In this document: one piece after another, positions 53,670-62,120 of the stretch
Layout: each line of letters opens with the position of its first letter
Position numbering within the stretch: position 1 is the first letter of the stretch
From: VAZQ01 sp963712565
GTDB lineage: Bacteria > Pseudomonadota > Alphaproteobacteria > Rhizobiales > Xanthobacteraceae
Length of the DNA stretch: 64,000 nucleotides
Assembly: GCA_963712565.1 (NCBI GenBank)
Contig: CAVQIP010000030.1
Location: 124,001 to 188,000 of the forward strand
Reading direction: 5' to 3'
The notes under the pieces: model-generated
Told to the model about the DNA's origin: nothing
What the model saw: only the letters and a program-made list of their open reading frames with translations
Databases searched by the model: none
Translations under genes and position numbers: made by a program

Positions 53670-55988
53670 ATGAAACTCAGCAGCTACCGTCCGGCGAATG
53701 AATTCGATCAATTGTCGCTGCGCGATCTTCTGGATGCGCGCGAGCAATATCACGTCTTTCTGATGCAGCACCCGAATGTCGTGGCGACTGCCATTGGCCG
53801 CTATCGCATCCGCAGTAGCGACAGCTGGCCCTCTGCCAAGGGCACCGGCAAGGTTCACGGCAAAAACGTGCGCACGCTCGAAAATTCCGAAGTTCGACCT
53901 TACTCGTGGCCTTGCATTCTGGTTTTTGTCGACAAGTGGGTCGAACCCTCGGCGCTCGCAAGCACCCCGGGCGCGCTCGTTCCCAAGACGCTGTATTTGA
54001 CCGACGGGCGGAGCGTGCCGGTTTGCATCATCGAAGCGCCAAAAGAAGAGAAGACCGAAGTCGAAGCCCAGGATATTCGCTTTCCGCTCAACAATATCGG
54101 CGGTGGCTCGCCGGTCATCGCGGACGTCCAGGGCCAGCAATATGCCGCGACCATCGCATGTCTCGTGAGCGACGGACACAAGGTCTACGCGCTGACCAAC
54201 CGTCACGTGGCCGGCGATGCCGGTGAAGTAGTCTATTCGCGCCTGGGCGGAAACCTGGAGCGTATCGGCGTGAGCTCCGCGAAACAGCTCACGCGCGAGG
54301 CGTTCACCACGCTCTATCCCGGTTGGCCGGGACGCGATGTCTACGTCAATCTCGATGTCGGCCTCATCGAATTCGACAATATCGACCAGTCGACGGCGGA
54401 CATCCGCGGCATTGGCCAGATGGGCAAAATGGTCGACCTCTCGGTCAACAATATTTCGCTTTCGCTCATCGGATGCCGCGTTCGCGGCGTGGGCGCGGCG
54501 AGCGGCGACATGTTCGGTGAAGTCGAAGCGCTGTTCTACCGGTATAAGACCAACGGCGGATTCGAATATGTCGCCGATCTCATGATCGGTCCGCGCGCCG
54601 CCGCACAGTCGCGGGGCAAAGCCCCACCGTTTGCCACTCATCCCGGCGATTCCGGATCGCTCTGGCTGTTGGAGCCGGTCCAGGAACCGAAGGCGCCCGT
54701 GACTTCGAAAAAAACGGCCGACACAGGGGATATGGAATACCTGCCGCTCGCCATGCAATGGGGGCGCAACATGCTCTTTTCCGGCCGGTCGGCAAAGCCG
54801 CAGAGCTACGTGCTGGCGACCTTTTTGTCGCGGGTCTGCGCCGAATTGGGCGTCGACCCCGTTCGAAATTGGAATGTCGATCAACCGGACACATGGGGCG
54901 CGATCGGTCATTTTTCGATCGCGGCACGCACGCAAAACGCCCTCTCCAATCGCTTCCCGAAGCTCGTCAAGCTGATGGACAACAACGCGGAGATTATCAG
55001 CCATGACGCGGAAACGATCCTCACCAACGACTTCAAGGGAATGGGCAAGGAAGCCTTCGTGCCGATGGCCGACGTGCCCGACTTCTTCTGGAAAAATCGC
55101 ATTGCGAAACAGGGCTTTGCGCGGCCGTTCGAAGGGCCCAATCACTTCGCCGACATGGATCAGCCGGGTCCCGACGGGAAGACCTTGCTCGCCCTGTGCA
55201 AGGACGCAAGCTTCATCGATCCTGCGAAATGGGATGCCTTCTACGACACGGTTGCCGATCTGCTGACCGACGAGCCGATCACGGCCAACCATCGCGGGCT
55301 TCTGCCGTTCCGCGTCTGGCAGATTTTCGACGCCATGGTCGAGTTCGTCGGCGACGGCAAGGCGCCGCAATTCGTGTGCGCGGCGGGCGTGCTGACGCAC
55401 TACCTCGGCGACGCCTGCCAGCCGCTGCATATTTCGTTTCTTCACGACGGCGACCCGCTGCGCAAGATCGAACATACCTTCCAGAAGGGCAAGCACGCCG
55501 GCGAAACCGAGGAGAGGCCGCTCGGACAAGGCGTTCACAGCGCCTACGAAGACGCAATGGTGAACACCCATCGCAAGGACATCCTCGATGCTCTCAAAGC
55601 GACGCCCAAAGCCACCAAAGCCGAGCTGATCGACAACGGCTTCGAGGCAGCGAAGCGAACGATCGAGATGATGCGAACGACGTTCAACCTGCTTCCTCCC
55701 ACCGAGATCGTGGATGCATTCATTGCCTTCAAAGGCAAGCCCAAGGATCGCTCGGAGTTTCTGTGGAAGAAGTTCGGCAAGCGGACCATCAAATCCATGC
55801 AGGGCGGCGCGCACCTTCTCGCCGTCATATGGGAGAGCGCGTGGGCGCTCGGCGATGGCGAGGACAATATCGCTTCGACGGCAGCGCTGAAGAAGGCCGC
55901 GGCGATGAAAATCTGCGCCGATCCCGATTTCGTCCCGTCGCTCACGGTGGAACGCATCGGCGCGATTCTAAAGCAGCCGGAAACCTAG
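53670..55988 (+). CDS. Trypsin-like serine protease fused to a zinc phospholipase C/S1-P1-type domain
   Basis: This single 772-residue chain combines two enzymes. Residues about 100-400 form a chymotrypsin-like protease: His179 in TNRHVAGD, Asp229 in NLDVGLIEFD and Ser328 in HPGDSGSLW make the catalytic triad. Residues about 470-700 match zinc-dependent phospholipase C and S1/P1 nucleases: NHFADMD (His492, Asp495), His541 in ANHRGLLPF, the hallmark HYLGDACQPLH (His577, Asp581, His587) and HSAYE (His623, Glu627), with the H-x3-E form typical of bacterial phospholipases C. There is no signal peptide or membrane segment, so it should be cytoplasmic. ATG at 53670 follows GAGGAGAAA. A stand-alone toxic effector kept in check by, or activated through, the protease part is an inference. 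Confidence 0.85.
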   Translation: MKLSSYRPANEFDQLSLRDLLDAREQYHVFLMQHPNVVATAIGRYRIRSSDSWPSAKGTGKVHGKNVRTLENSEVRPYSWPCILVFVDKWVEPSALASTPGALVPKTLYLTDGRSVPVCIIEAPKEEKTEVEAQDIRFPLNNIGGGSPVIADVQGQQYAATIACLVSDGHKVYALTNRHVAGDAGEVVYSRLGGNLERIGVSSAKQLTREAFTTLYPGWPGRDVYVNLDVGLIEFDNIDQSTADIRGIGQMGKMVDLSVNNISLSLIGCRVRGVGAASGDMFGEVEALFYRYKTNGGFEYVADLMIGPRAAAQSRGKAPPFATHPGDSGSLWLLEPVQEPKAPVTSKKTADTGDMEYLPLAMQWGRNMLFSGRSAKPQSYVLATFLSRVCAELGVDPVRNWNVDQPDTWGAIGHFSIAARTQNALSNRFPKLVKLMDNNAEIISHDAETILTNDFKGMGKEAFVPMADVPDFFWKNRIAKQGFARPFEGPNHFADMDQPGPDGKTLLALCKDASFIDPAKWDAFYDTVADLLTDEPITANHRGLLPFRVWQIFDAMVEFVGDGKAPQFVCAAGVLTHYLGDACQPLHISFLHDGDPLRKIEHTFQKGKHAGETEERPLGQGVHSAYEDAMVNTHRKDILDALKATPKATKAELIDNGFEAAKRTIEMMRTTFNLLPPTEIVDAFIAFKGKPKDRSEFLWKKFGKRTIKSMQGGAHLLAVIWESAWALGDGEDNIASTAALKKAAAMKICADPDFVPSLTVERIGAILKQPET

Positions 55989-56135
55989 CGCGTTTTCGGT
56001 TCCCATCGAACCGCGCGTTTGGACGTCATGGCGCGCGGCGCGTCGGCGCGCGACGACGTGTGCGAGGACGCAATCCCCACCGGGCTCGACGACGAGAGCA
56101 TGCTGAAACCCGGATCCACGACCCGGCACGCGCCG

Positions 56136-57035
56136 TCACGTCTCGGACGGCCCGATCGCCACCGGCCGGCTCGGCTCTTGCGTCCATTCCGACAGCGAGC
56201 CGTCATAGAGCGAGACCCCGGGGCGGCCGAGCACTTCCGAGAGCACGAACCAGTTGGTCGCGGCCTGATGGCCGGTGTTGCAATAGTTGATGACGGGTCG
56301 CGCTGGAATTGCGGCAAACAGCATTTCCAGCTCGGCTCTCGGCTTCAATGCCATCGCGGTCGTGTCGAAAGCCGCGGCATGGTCGAGCTGGACGGCGCCC
56401 GGAAGCCGCCCTGCCCGCGTCGCCTGCGGAGATTTCGCGCGGCCCTCGAAGTAGTCCGTTGCGCGGCTGTCGAGCAGCACCGCGGTTCGATCGGCAATCG
56501 CGCTTTCGACCGCGCCGACCTCGGCGCGCAGGTCGGCGGCGAGCTCGACCGGATAGATCGGCGCCGGAGACCTGGCGCGATCTGGCCCGGTCGCGATCGG
56601 CCGCAGGGGATCGCGTCGCCACCCCACCATGCCGCCCGCGAGGATGGATGTCTTGCGGTGGCCGGCGATCTTGAGCGTCCAATAGACGCGCGCCGCGGCG
56701 CTGAAATCTCCGACCGTCGTTCCCGCCGACACGATGATGACATGACGATGCGGCGCGAGCCCGATGCGGCCGAGCAAGTCGGCGAGCGCGGCGCGATCGG
56801 GGAGAAGGCCGGTCGCCATCCCCTTGGCGACGCGCCAGCCGTCGTTGACGTAGTCGCTATGGATCGCACCCGGAATGTGCCCGGCCTCGTAGGCTTCCCG
56901 TCCGCCGCCGTCGACCACCGAGCGAATGTCGAGGATGAGCAAGCTCGGGTCGGCCAGGCGATGCGCCAGCCATTCCGGCGCGACGAGCGGCTCGGCGACG
57001 GTGGACGGCGCGTGTGCTGCGGCGGAGTCCGGCAT
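56136..57035 (-). CDS. Thiosulfate sulfurtransferase-like protein (tandem rhodanese)
   Basis: This intact 299-residue protein has two rhodanese domains, as in thiosulfate or 3-mercaptopyruvate sulfurtransferases. The inactive first domain has LLILDIRSVVDGGGREAYEA and GHIPGAIHSDYVNDGW. The second carries DSRATDYFEG, GRLPGAVQLDHAAAF and the catalytic Cys252 in INYCNTGHQAATNW. It would move a sulfane sulfur to cyanide or another thiophile. The active-site loop CNTGHQ resembles CysA/SseA-like thiosulfate types. It lies apart from the sulfite reductase genes by a 260-base repeat-containing gap and may be its own transcript. Confidence 0.92.
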   Translation of the reverse strand: MPDSAAAHAPSTVAEPLVAPEWLAHRLADPSLLILDIRSVVDGGGREAYEAGHIPGAIHSDYVNDGWRVAKGMATGLLPDRAALADLLGRIGLAPHRHVIIVSAGTTVGDFSAAARVYWTLKIAGHRKTSILAGGMVGWRRDPLRPIATGPDRARSPAPIYPVELAADLRAEVGAVESAIADRTAVLLDSRATDYFEGRAKSPQATRAGRLPGAVQLDHAAAFDTTAMALKPRAELEMLFAAIPARPVINYCNTGHQAATNWFVLSEVLGRPGVSLYDGSLSEWTQEPSRPVAIGPSET

Positions 57036-57120
57036 TGCGATAGCGTCCCGATTCCGAAGTTCGCAAACTCTCGCGGCACCCTCTAAACCGCGCTCGTGGG
57101 ATTACGACGGGCGGTGCCAC

Positions 57121-57236
57121 ATCGTCCCTCCCCCGCCTGCGGGGGAGGGACAGGGAGGGGGCATGCAACATGATAGCGCATTTCCATCCACCCCACCCCA
57201 CCCTCCCCCGCAAGCGGGGGAGGGAGCAGACCGCGT
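57121..57236. repeat. GC-rich palindromic intergenic repeat (CCCTCCCCCGC family)
   Basis: CCCTCCCCCGCCTGCGGGGG and, about 70 bases later, CCCTCCCCCGCAAGCGGGGG form two hairpins with a tail GAGGGAGCAGACCG. The unit matches 10212-10340, including the tail. It lies downstream of the DUF934 gene and upstream of the rhodanese gene, both on the minus strand, and may end the sulfite-reductase transcript. Confidence 0.7.
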
Positions 57237-57295
57237 CTGCCGCGAGCTGATTTCCATTTCGGAGGAAGCGTTCTCGCGTTGCCGGAACTTGGAAG

Positions 57296-57829
57296 TCACG
57301 GGACAAATTCGCGCGCCCCGCGAATCGTCGCTGGCGTGGCGCGACCAAAGCGCGTTTCCAGCGCGCTGACGCGGCCGTCTCCCGTCGGTTGATAGAACAC
57401 GCTGTAGCGCTGGACCGCCTCGGCGAAGGCGGCCGCATCGGCGTCCTTCGTCAGCTCGAAAGCATCGAAGCCGGCGCGCTGCAGAAACAGCAGCTGATCG
57501 CGCAGCACTTGGCCGGTGGCGCGCAATTCGCCGCGAAAGCCATGACGCTCGCGCAGCAGGCGCGCCTGACTATAGGCGCGGCCGTCGCGAAAGCTCGGAA
57601 ACACCAGCGCAATCACCGCGATCCAGTCGAGATAGGGAGTGAGCTCGGCGAGCTTGCGATCGTTCGGCCAAATCACCCCGCTCGGGGCTCGGCGGAGCAC
57701 GAGGTCGCGCGCGTCGGCAAGAAAGCGCGCCGCCGGCAGGATGACCGGCACGCCTTCCGGCACCGGCGCCTCGTCGAGCACGCGCACGAAACGATCCTCG
57801 ACGATGCGGCCGGCCTTAACGAGCGGCAT
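57296..57829 (-). CDS. DUF934 protein of the sulfite-reduction cluster
   Basis: This intact 177-residue protein of the DUF934 (PF06073) family always travels with assimilatory sulfite reductase genes in alphaproteobacteria, and its exact role is unknown. Landmarks are MPLVKAGRIVEDRFVRVLDE, APSGVIWPNDRKLAELTPYL, FPSFRDGRAYSQARLLRERH and LRATGQVLRDQLLFLQRAGF. It overlaps the end of the sulfite reductase gene by 14 bases, so translation is coupled. In related genomes cysH and cysDN usually follow; here the rhodanese gene comes next instead. Confidence 0.9.
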   Translation of the reverse strand: MPLVKAGRIVEDRFVRVLDEAPVPEGVPVILPAARFLADARDLVLRRAPSGVIWPNDRKLAELTPYLDWIAVIALVFPSFRDGRAYSQARLLRERHGFRGELRATGQVLRDQLLFLQRAGFDAFELTKDADAAAFAEAVQRYSVFYQPTGDGRVSALETRFGRATPATIRGAREFVP

Positions 57830-59475
57830 AGACCCGCTCCTTGAACGGGTCGATGCCGACCCGCTTCACCGTGTCGATGAAAAGCTCGTCCGGCCGCGCG
57901 CGTAGCTCGAGATAGGCGGCGGCGATGTCCTCGACCACGTCGGCGATCTCTCCGTACGGCACCGCCGGCCCCAGAATCTTGCCAAGCTCGGCGCCTTCGT
58001 CGGCGCGGCCGCCGATCGTCACCTGGTAATACTCCTCGCCGTTCTTCTCGACGCCGAGAATGCCGATGTGGCCGACGTGATGGTGGCCGCAGGCGTTGAT
58101 GCAGCCGGAGATGTTGATGTGCAGCCGGCCGAGGCTCTTCGCCAGATCGAGATCCCTGAACCGGCGCGTGATCTCCTCGGCCACCGGGATCGAGCGCGCG
58201 TTGGCGAGGCTGCAATAGTCGAGGCCGGGACAGGCGATGATGTCGGAGATCAGACTGACGTTGGGCGTGGCGACGCCGATCCCGTCGAGCGCCCGCCACA
58301 GCGCCGGCAGATCGCGCTGGGCGACGTGCGGCAGCACCAGATTCTGCTCGTGCCCGACGCGGATCTCGCCGAAGCTGTAGCGATCCGCCAGATCGGCGAT
58401 GGCGTCCATCTGCGGCGGCGGTGGCGTCGCCGGGCGGTCCGCCCACCGGCTTGAGCGACAGGGTCACGATGGCATAGCCGGGGCGCTGGTGGTTGAAGAC
58501 CGAGTTGTCGAGCCAGGCGCGGAAGCGCCGGTCCGCGGCGCGGGCCTGGCGCAGCGCGGGCGGATCGTCCGCCAGCGGCTCGTAGTCGGGGTAGCGGAAC
58601 CGCGCCGCGATCCCGGCCGCCACCGCCGAGTCGAGCGCCAGCGCGCCGTCCCGGATCGACCGCCATTCCTCCTCGACCTCGCGCGCGAATTTCTCGGCGC
58701 CGAGCTCGTGCACCAGGATCTTGACGCGCGCCTTGTAGATATTGTCGCGCCGGCCGTACTGATTGTAGGTGCGCAGGATCGCCTCGACGTAGCTCAGTAG
58801 ATCGCGCGTCGCCAGGAACGGCTTGATGGTCTTGGCGATGAGCGGCGTGCGGCCGAGCCCGCCGCCCACCATCACCTCGAAGCCGCTCTCGCCGGCGCCG
58901 TTGCGGTGCATGCGCAGACCGATGTCGTGCACCCTCACCGCCGCGCGGTCGTGCGCGGCGGCCGAGAGCGCGATCTTGAACTTGCGCGGCAGGAACGAGA
59001 ATTCCGGATGCAGCGTGAGGTGCTGGCGCAACAGCTCCGCCCAGACGCGCGCATCCTCGATCTCGTCGGGCGCCACGCCCGCCCACTGGTCGGTGGTGAT
59101 GTTGCGCACGCAATTGCCGCTGGTCTGCATTCCGTGCAGGCCGGCGCGCGCCAGATCCGCCATCGCGTCGGGCAGCTGCGCGAGCTTGATCCAGTTGAAC
59201 TGGATGTTCTGCCGCGTGGTGAAATGGCCGTAGCCGCGGTCGTATTCGCGCGCCACGTGCGCGAGCATTCGCATCTGGTCGGAGGACAGCGTGCCGTAGG
59301 GAATCGCGATCCGCAGCATATAGGCGTGCAGCTGCAGATAGACCCCGTTCATGAGGCGCAGCGGCTTGAACTCGTCTTCCGTCAGCTCGCCGGACAGGCG
59401 GCGGCCGACCTGGTCGCGGAATTCGCGCACGCGCTCTTCGACGAGCGTGCGGTCGAAGTCGTCGTAGACGTACAT
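57816..59475 (-). CDS. cysI: Assimilatory sulfite/nitrite reductase, hemoprotein (CysI-like; frameshifted)
   Basis: This siroheme and [4Fe-4S] enzyme of about 553 residues reduces sulfite to sulfide. The N-terminal ferredoxin-like domain has MYVYDDFDRTLVEERVREFR, HFTTRQNIQFNWIKL and MQTSGNCVRNITTDQWAG. The cluster and siroheme cysteines are in ACPGLDYC (near 58210-58231) and SGCINACGHHHVG (near 58085-58110). The frame breaks near 58428, in GCCGCCGCAGATGG; removing one base joins GDATAA to QMDAIADLADRY. The length of 1660 bp has one base too many. It starts seven bases after DUF2849. Coupling to cysG gives its siroheme cofactor. Confidence 0.92.
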
Positions 59476-59482
59476 CTGACCC

Positions 59483-59797
59483 TCAGCCTTCGCCCGGCAG
59501 CGCGACGGTCGGTCCGTTGCAGCGGATGCGCTCGCGCAGATTGCCCGGCGTGACGCGCTGCTCCGGCGTCAGCGCGACCGGCGCGACATAAGCATCGACC
59601 GCCGCGAGCTTGTCGGCGAGCGCGGCGGCGAGCAGCTCGGTCGCGGCCGGCGCCGTGGTCACGACCGCGGCGGCGGCGAGATCGCTCGTCCAACTGCCCT
59701 GCGCGGTGCGGTAGATCACCGCGCCGTCGGCGAGCCGGTTGGCGGTGACGACCACCGGGCCCGTGACCTTGAGCTTCTGCTGCAGCGGCGAGGTCAT
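59483..59797 (-). CDS. DUF2849 protein of the sulfite-reduction cluster
   Basis: This 104-residue protein belongs to DUF2849 and sits, as in other alphaproteobacteria, between siroheme synthase and sulfite reductase. It reads MTSPLQQKLKVTGPVVVTAN, then RLADGAVIYRTAQGSWTSDL and TPEQRVTPGNLRERIRCNGP. The ATG overlaps the cysG stop as ATGA. Its role is unknown; a small accessory of the reductase or cofactor insertion is a guess from gene order. No metal-binding cysteine pair is seen; there is one cysteine near the end. Confidence 0.88.
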   Translation of the reverse strand: MTSPLQQKLKVTGPVVVTANRLADGAVIYRTAQGSWTSDLAAAAVVTTAPAATELLAAALADKLAAVDAYVAPVALTPEQRVTPGNLRERIRCNGPTVALPGEG

Positions 59798-61213
59798 GCG
59801 GCCTCCCGCGCGATAGCGGCGCCGGCCTCGGCGGCGCGCCAGGGCGTGGAGCGCGCCACCACCGCGCCGATGACGAGGATGGCCGGACCCTCGCCCACTT
59901 CGGCGGCCAAGTCGGCGAGCCGGTCGAGGCGACCGACCGCGGCCTGCGCATCCGGCCGCGTACCGCGCGCGAGCACCGCAGCCGGCGTGGCGCCGTCGCG
60001 GCCGGCCGCGATCAGGCCGTCGCGCACCGCGGCGGCGCAGGCGAGACCCATATAGACCACGACGGTCGTCTGCGCGTCGGCCAGGCGTGACCAGTCGACC
60101 GCCGCCGCCTCGTCGGCGCGCTGCGCGGTGATGCAGGCGAGCGTGGAGGCTTCTTGGCGGAAGGTCAGCGGCAGGCCGGATTCCGCGGCGCAGCCGAGCG
60201 CCGCGGTGATGCCGGGAACTACGACCACCGGCACGCCGGCTTGGCGCAGATATTCCAGCTCCTCGCCGCCGCGCCCGAATACGAACGGATCGCCGCCTTT
60301 GAGCCGCACCACCCGGCGGCCGGCGCGCGCCGCCTCGGCCAGACGCCGGTTGATCTCGTCCTGCGCCATGCCGGGCGCGCCGCGCCGCTTGCCCACGAAC
60401 ACCTGCTCGGCGCCGCGGCGGGCGCGGTCGAGCACGGGCGCGGTCACCAATTCGTCGTAGAACACGACATCCGCATCGGCGAGTGCATGCAGCGCGCGCA
60501 AGGTCAGCAGATCCGGATCGCCGGGACCGGCGCCGACCAGAAACACGGTCTCGCTCTTGCCTGGCGGCGGTGTCCCGGCGCGCGCACGTCTCGATCGCCG
60601 CGGTGAGCTTCGCCTCGGCCTCGGCGGCGCGACCGGCGAGGACCGCCTCGGCGATCGGACCGGCGATGATGTTCTGCCAGAAGCGGCGCGGCGACAGCGC
60701 CCGCGGCACCGCCGCGAAACGGCGGCGATGGCGCCCGATCAATTCGGCCAGATCGCCGATGCGCGTCGGCAGTAAGGCTTCGATCAGCTCGCGCAGGCGG
60801 CGCGCGAGCACCGGCGACGCTCCTCCGGTGCCGATCGCCACCACCACTTCGCCGCGATCGACGATGGCGGGGAAGATGAAGGTCGAGAGCTCCGGCCGGT
60901 CGACGATATTGACCGGAATGCGCTCGCGGCGAGCGCGCGCGGCGATTTGTTGATCGAGCGCATCGCCCGCCGCGCAAACGACGGCGGCAACGTCGCTCCA
61001 GTCGGCTGGCAGGGGGTCGCCGACATCGATCTCGAGCCGGCCGCGCCCGGGAAGCGTCAGCACCTCTTCCGCAATGTCGGCAGAGCCCGGGAACCAGCGC
61101 ACGTGCGCGCCGGCGGAACGCAGCAGGCGCAATTTGCCGAGCGCGGGCTCCCCCGCGCCGACAAGAATAAAGACACCGGCGGCGGGATCGAGGAACAGCG
61201 GCAGGAAACGCAT
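59794..61213 (-). CDS. cysG: Siroheme synthase CysG (frameshifted)
   Basis: This is the multifunctional enzyme that turns uroporphyrinogen III into siroheme. The N-terminal precorrin-2 dehydrogenase/ferrochelatase half has MRFLPLFLDPAAGVFILVGA, GKLRLLRSAGAHVRWF and ELSTFIFPAIVDRGEVVVAI. The C-terminal methyltransferase half has LVGAGPGDPDLLTLRALHAL, RLKGGDPFVFGRGGEE and VVVPGITAALGCAAESGLPL. The frame breaks near 60555 between the halves. The length of 1420 bp has one base too many. A natural split would be odd because the stop/start signals are missing. It leads the cluster, with a T-rich leader at 61240-61320 as the likely promoter region. Confidence 0.92.
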
Positions 61214-61454
61214 AGGGCCAATCTCCCGGCGCGTAGTACCATTTTTCTCGCTGCACCCGAAAGACCGATGAAAAGAGAAAAATATTATGGTGATTGGCCC
61301 AACTAAAATAGAAAATCCTACCAGCGTCCGCCCAGCCGACAGAAAGCGAGTCTCGCCGGGCGCTCCCGCGAGCCCCGGCCTCCTCTCGCCTTCGACGCCA
61401 TGGAGCTGCGTGGCGAGAATCCCCGGCCGGGCTGGTTCGTGCGGACAAGATCGA

Positions 61455-62078
61455 TCAGCCCAGCAGCAGCCACGCGCCGGCCGCAAGCAGCGCCGCGACC
61501 CAGATCAGATCGACGTTGATCCACGCGCGCCGCATGATTTCGACGCCTATCCATTCGTAGACCGCGACCGCCATCGCCGTGGTCACCGCCAGCATCGCCA
61601 ATGTGTGCAATCCGACGCCGATCGCGGCCGTTGCCAGCGGGCCGGCGCGGTCGGGCGCGGAGGCCGCGGCAATGCACAGCGGCATCAGCACCGGCCACAG
61701 CATGAGGCCGGCGCCGTGCGCCGTGGCCATGAGAAAGGACCAGACGCCGAGACCGACCAGCCCGGCCTGCATGCCGAAGCGCACGCGATGACGATGTCCA
61801 TAACACCAGTGATAGAGCGCCCACCCGATCAGGATCGTCCCGGAGACGATGCGCAAGGCATGCGCGTCGACCAGGACGCCCAGCCAGAAGAACGCGGCGG
61901 CGACGGCGGCGACCGAGACGGCATGTCCCAACGCGATCGGAACCGCCGACAGCCATACGATCCGCCGATCGCGCCGGTGCATGCCGAGCGCGACCGCAAA
62001 CAGCCAGCCCATGCCGGGGTTGAGCCCGTGAAAAGCTCCGAGGCCGACGAGCGCGAGCCAAGTCCAGGTGTCAGTCAT
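61455..62078 (-). CDS. NicO/RcnA-like integral membrane protein
   Basis: This 207-residue protein has six hydrophobic segments and the histidine-bearing starts typical of NicO/UreH/RcnA-type metal transporters: LGAFHGLNPGMGWLFAVALG in the first segment, PIALGHAVSVAAVAAAFFW in the second and the basic loop YGHRHRVRF. These proteins move nickel, cobalt or other metals in known cases; here the metal is unknown. It lies 42 bases downstream of the SBP56-type gene on the same strand, so it may supply metal to that enzyme (inference). Confidence 0.75.
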   Translation of the reverse strand: MTDTWTWLALVGLGAFHGLNPGMGWLFAVALGMHRRDRRIVWLSAVPIALGHAVSVAAVAAAFFWLGVLVDAHALRIVSGTILIGWALYHWCYGHRHRVRFGMQAGLVGLGVWSFLMATAHGAGLMLWPVLMPLCIAAASAPDRAGPLATAAIGVGLHTLAMLAVTTAMAVAVYEWIGVEIMRRAWINVDLIWVAALLAAGAWLLLG

Positions 62079-62120
62079 TCGGCAAAAGCAGTGCGCTGAC
62101 GCGCCTGCCCCGGCCGGCGC

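Noticed and set aside
58380..58440. Programmed frameshifting in the sulfite reductase gene
   Set aside because: The site has no slippery heptamer or following pseudoknot that I can see, and the same phase shift affects many unrelated genes; an error is simpler.
61214..61454. A riboswitch (cobalamin or SAM type) in the leader of cysG
   Set aside because: The leader is T-rich with some self-complementarity, but I found no conserved riboswitch core such as a B12 box.
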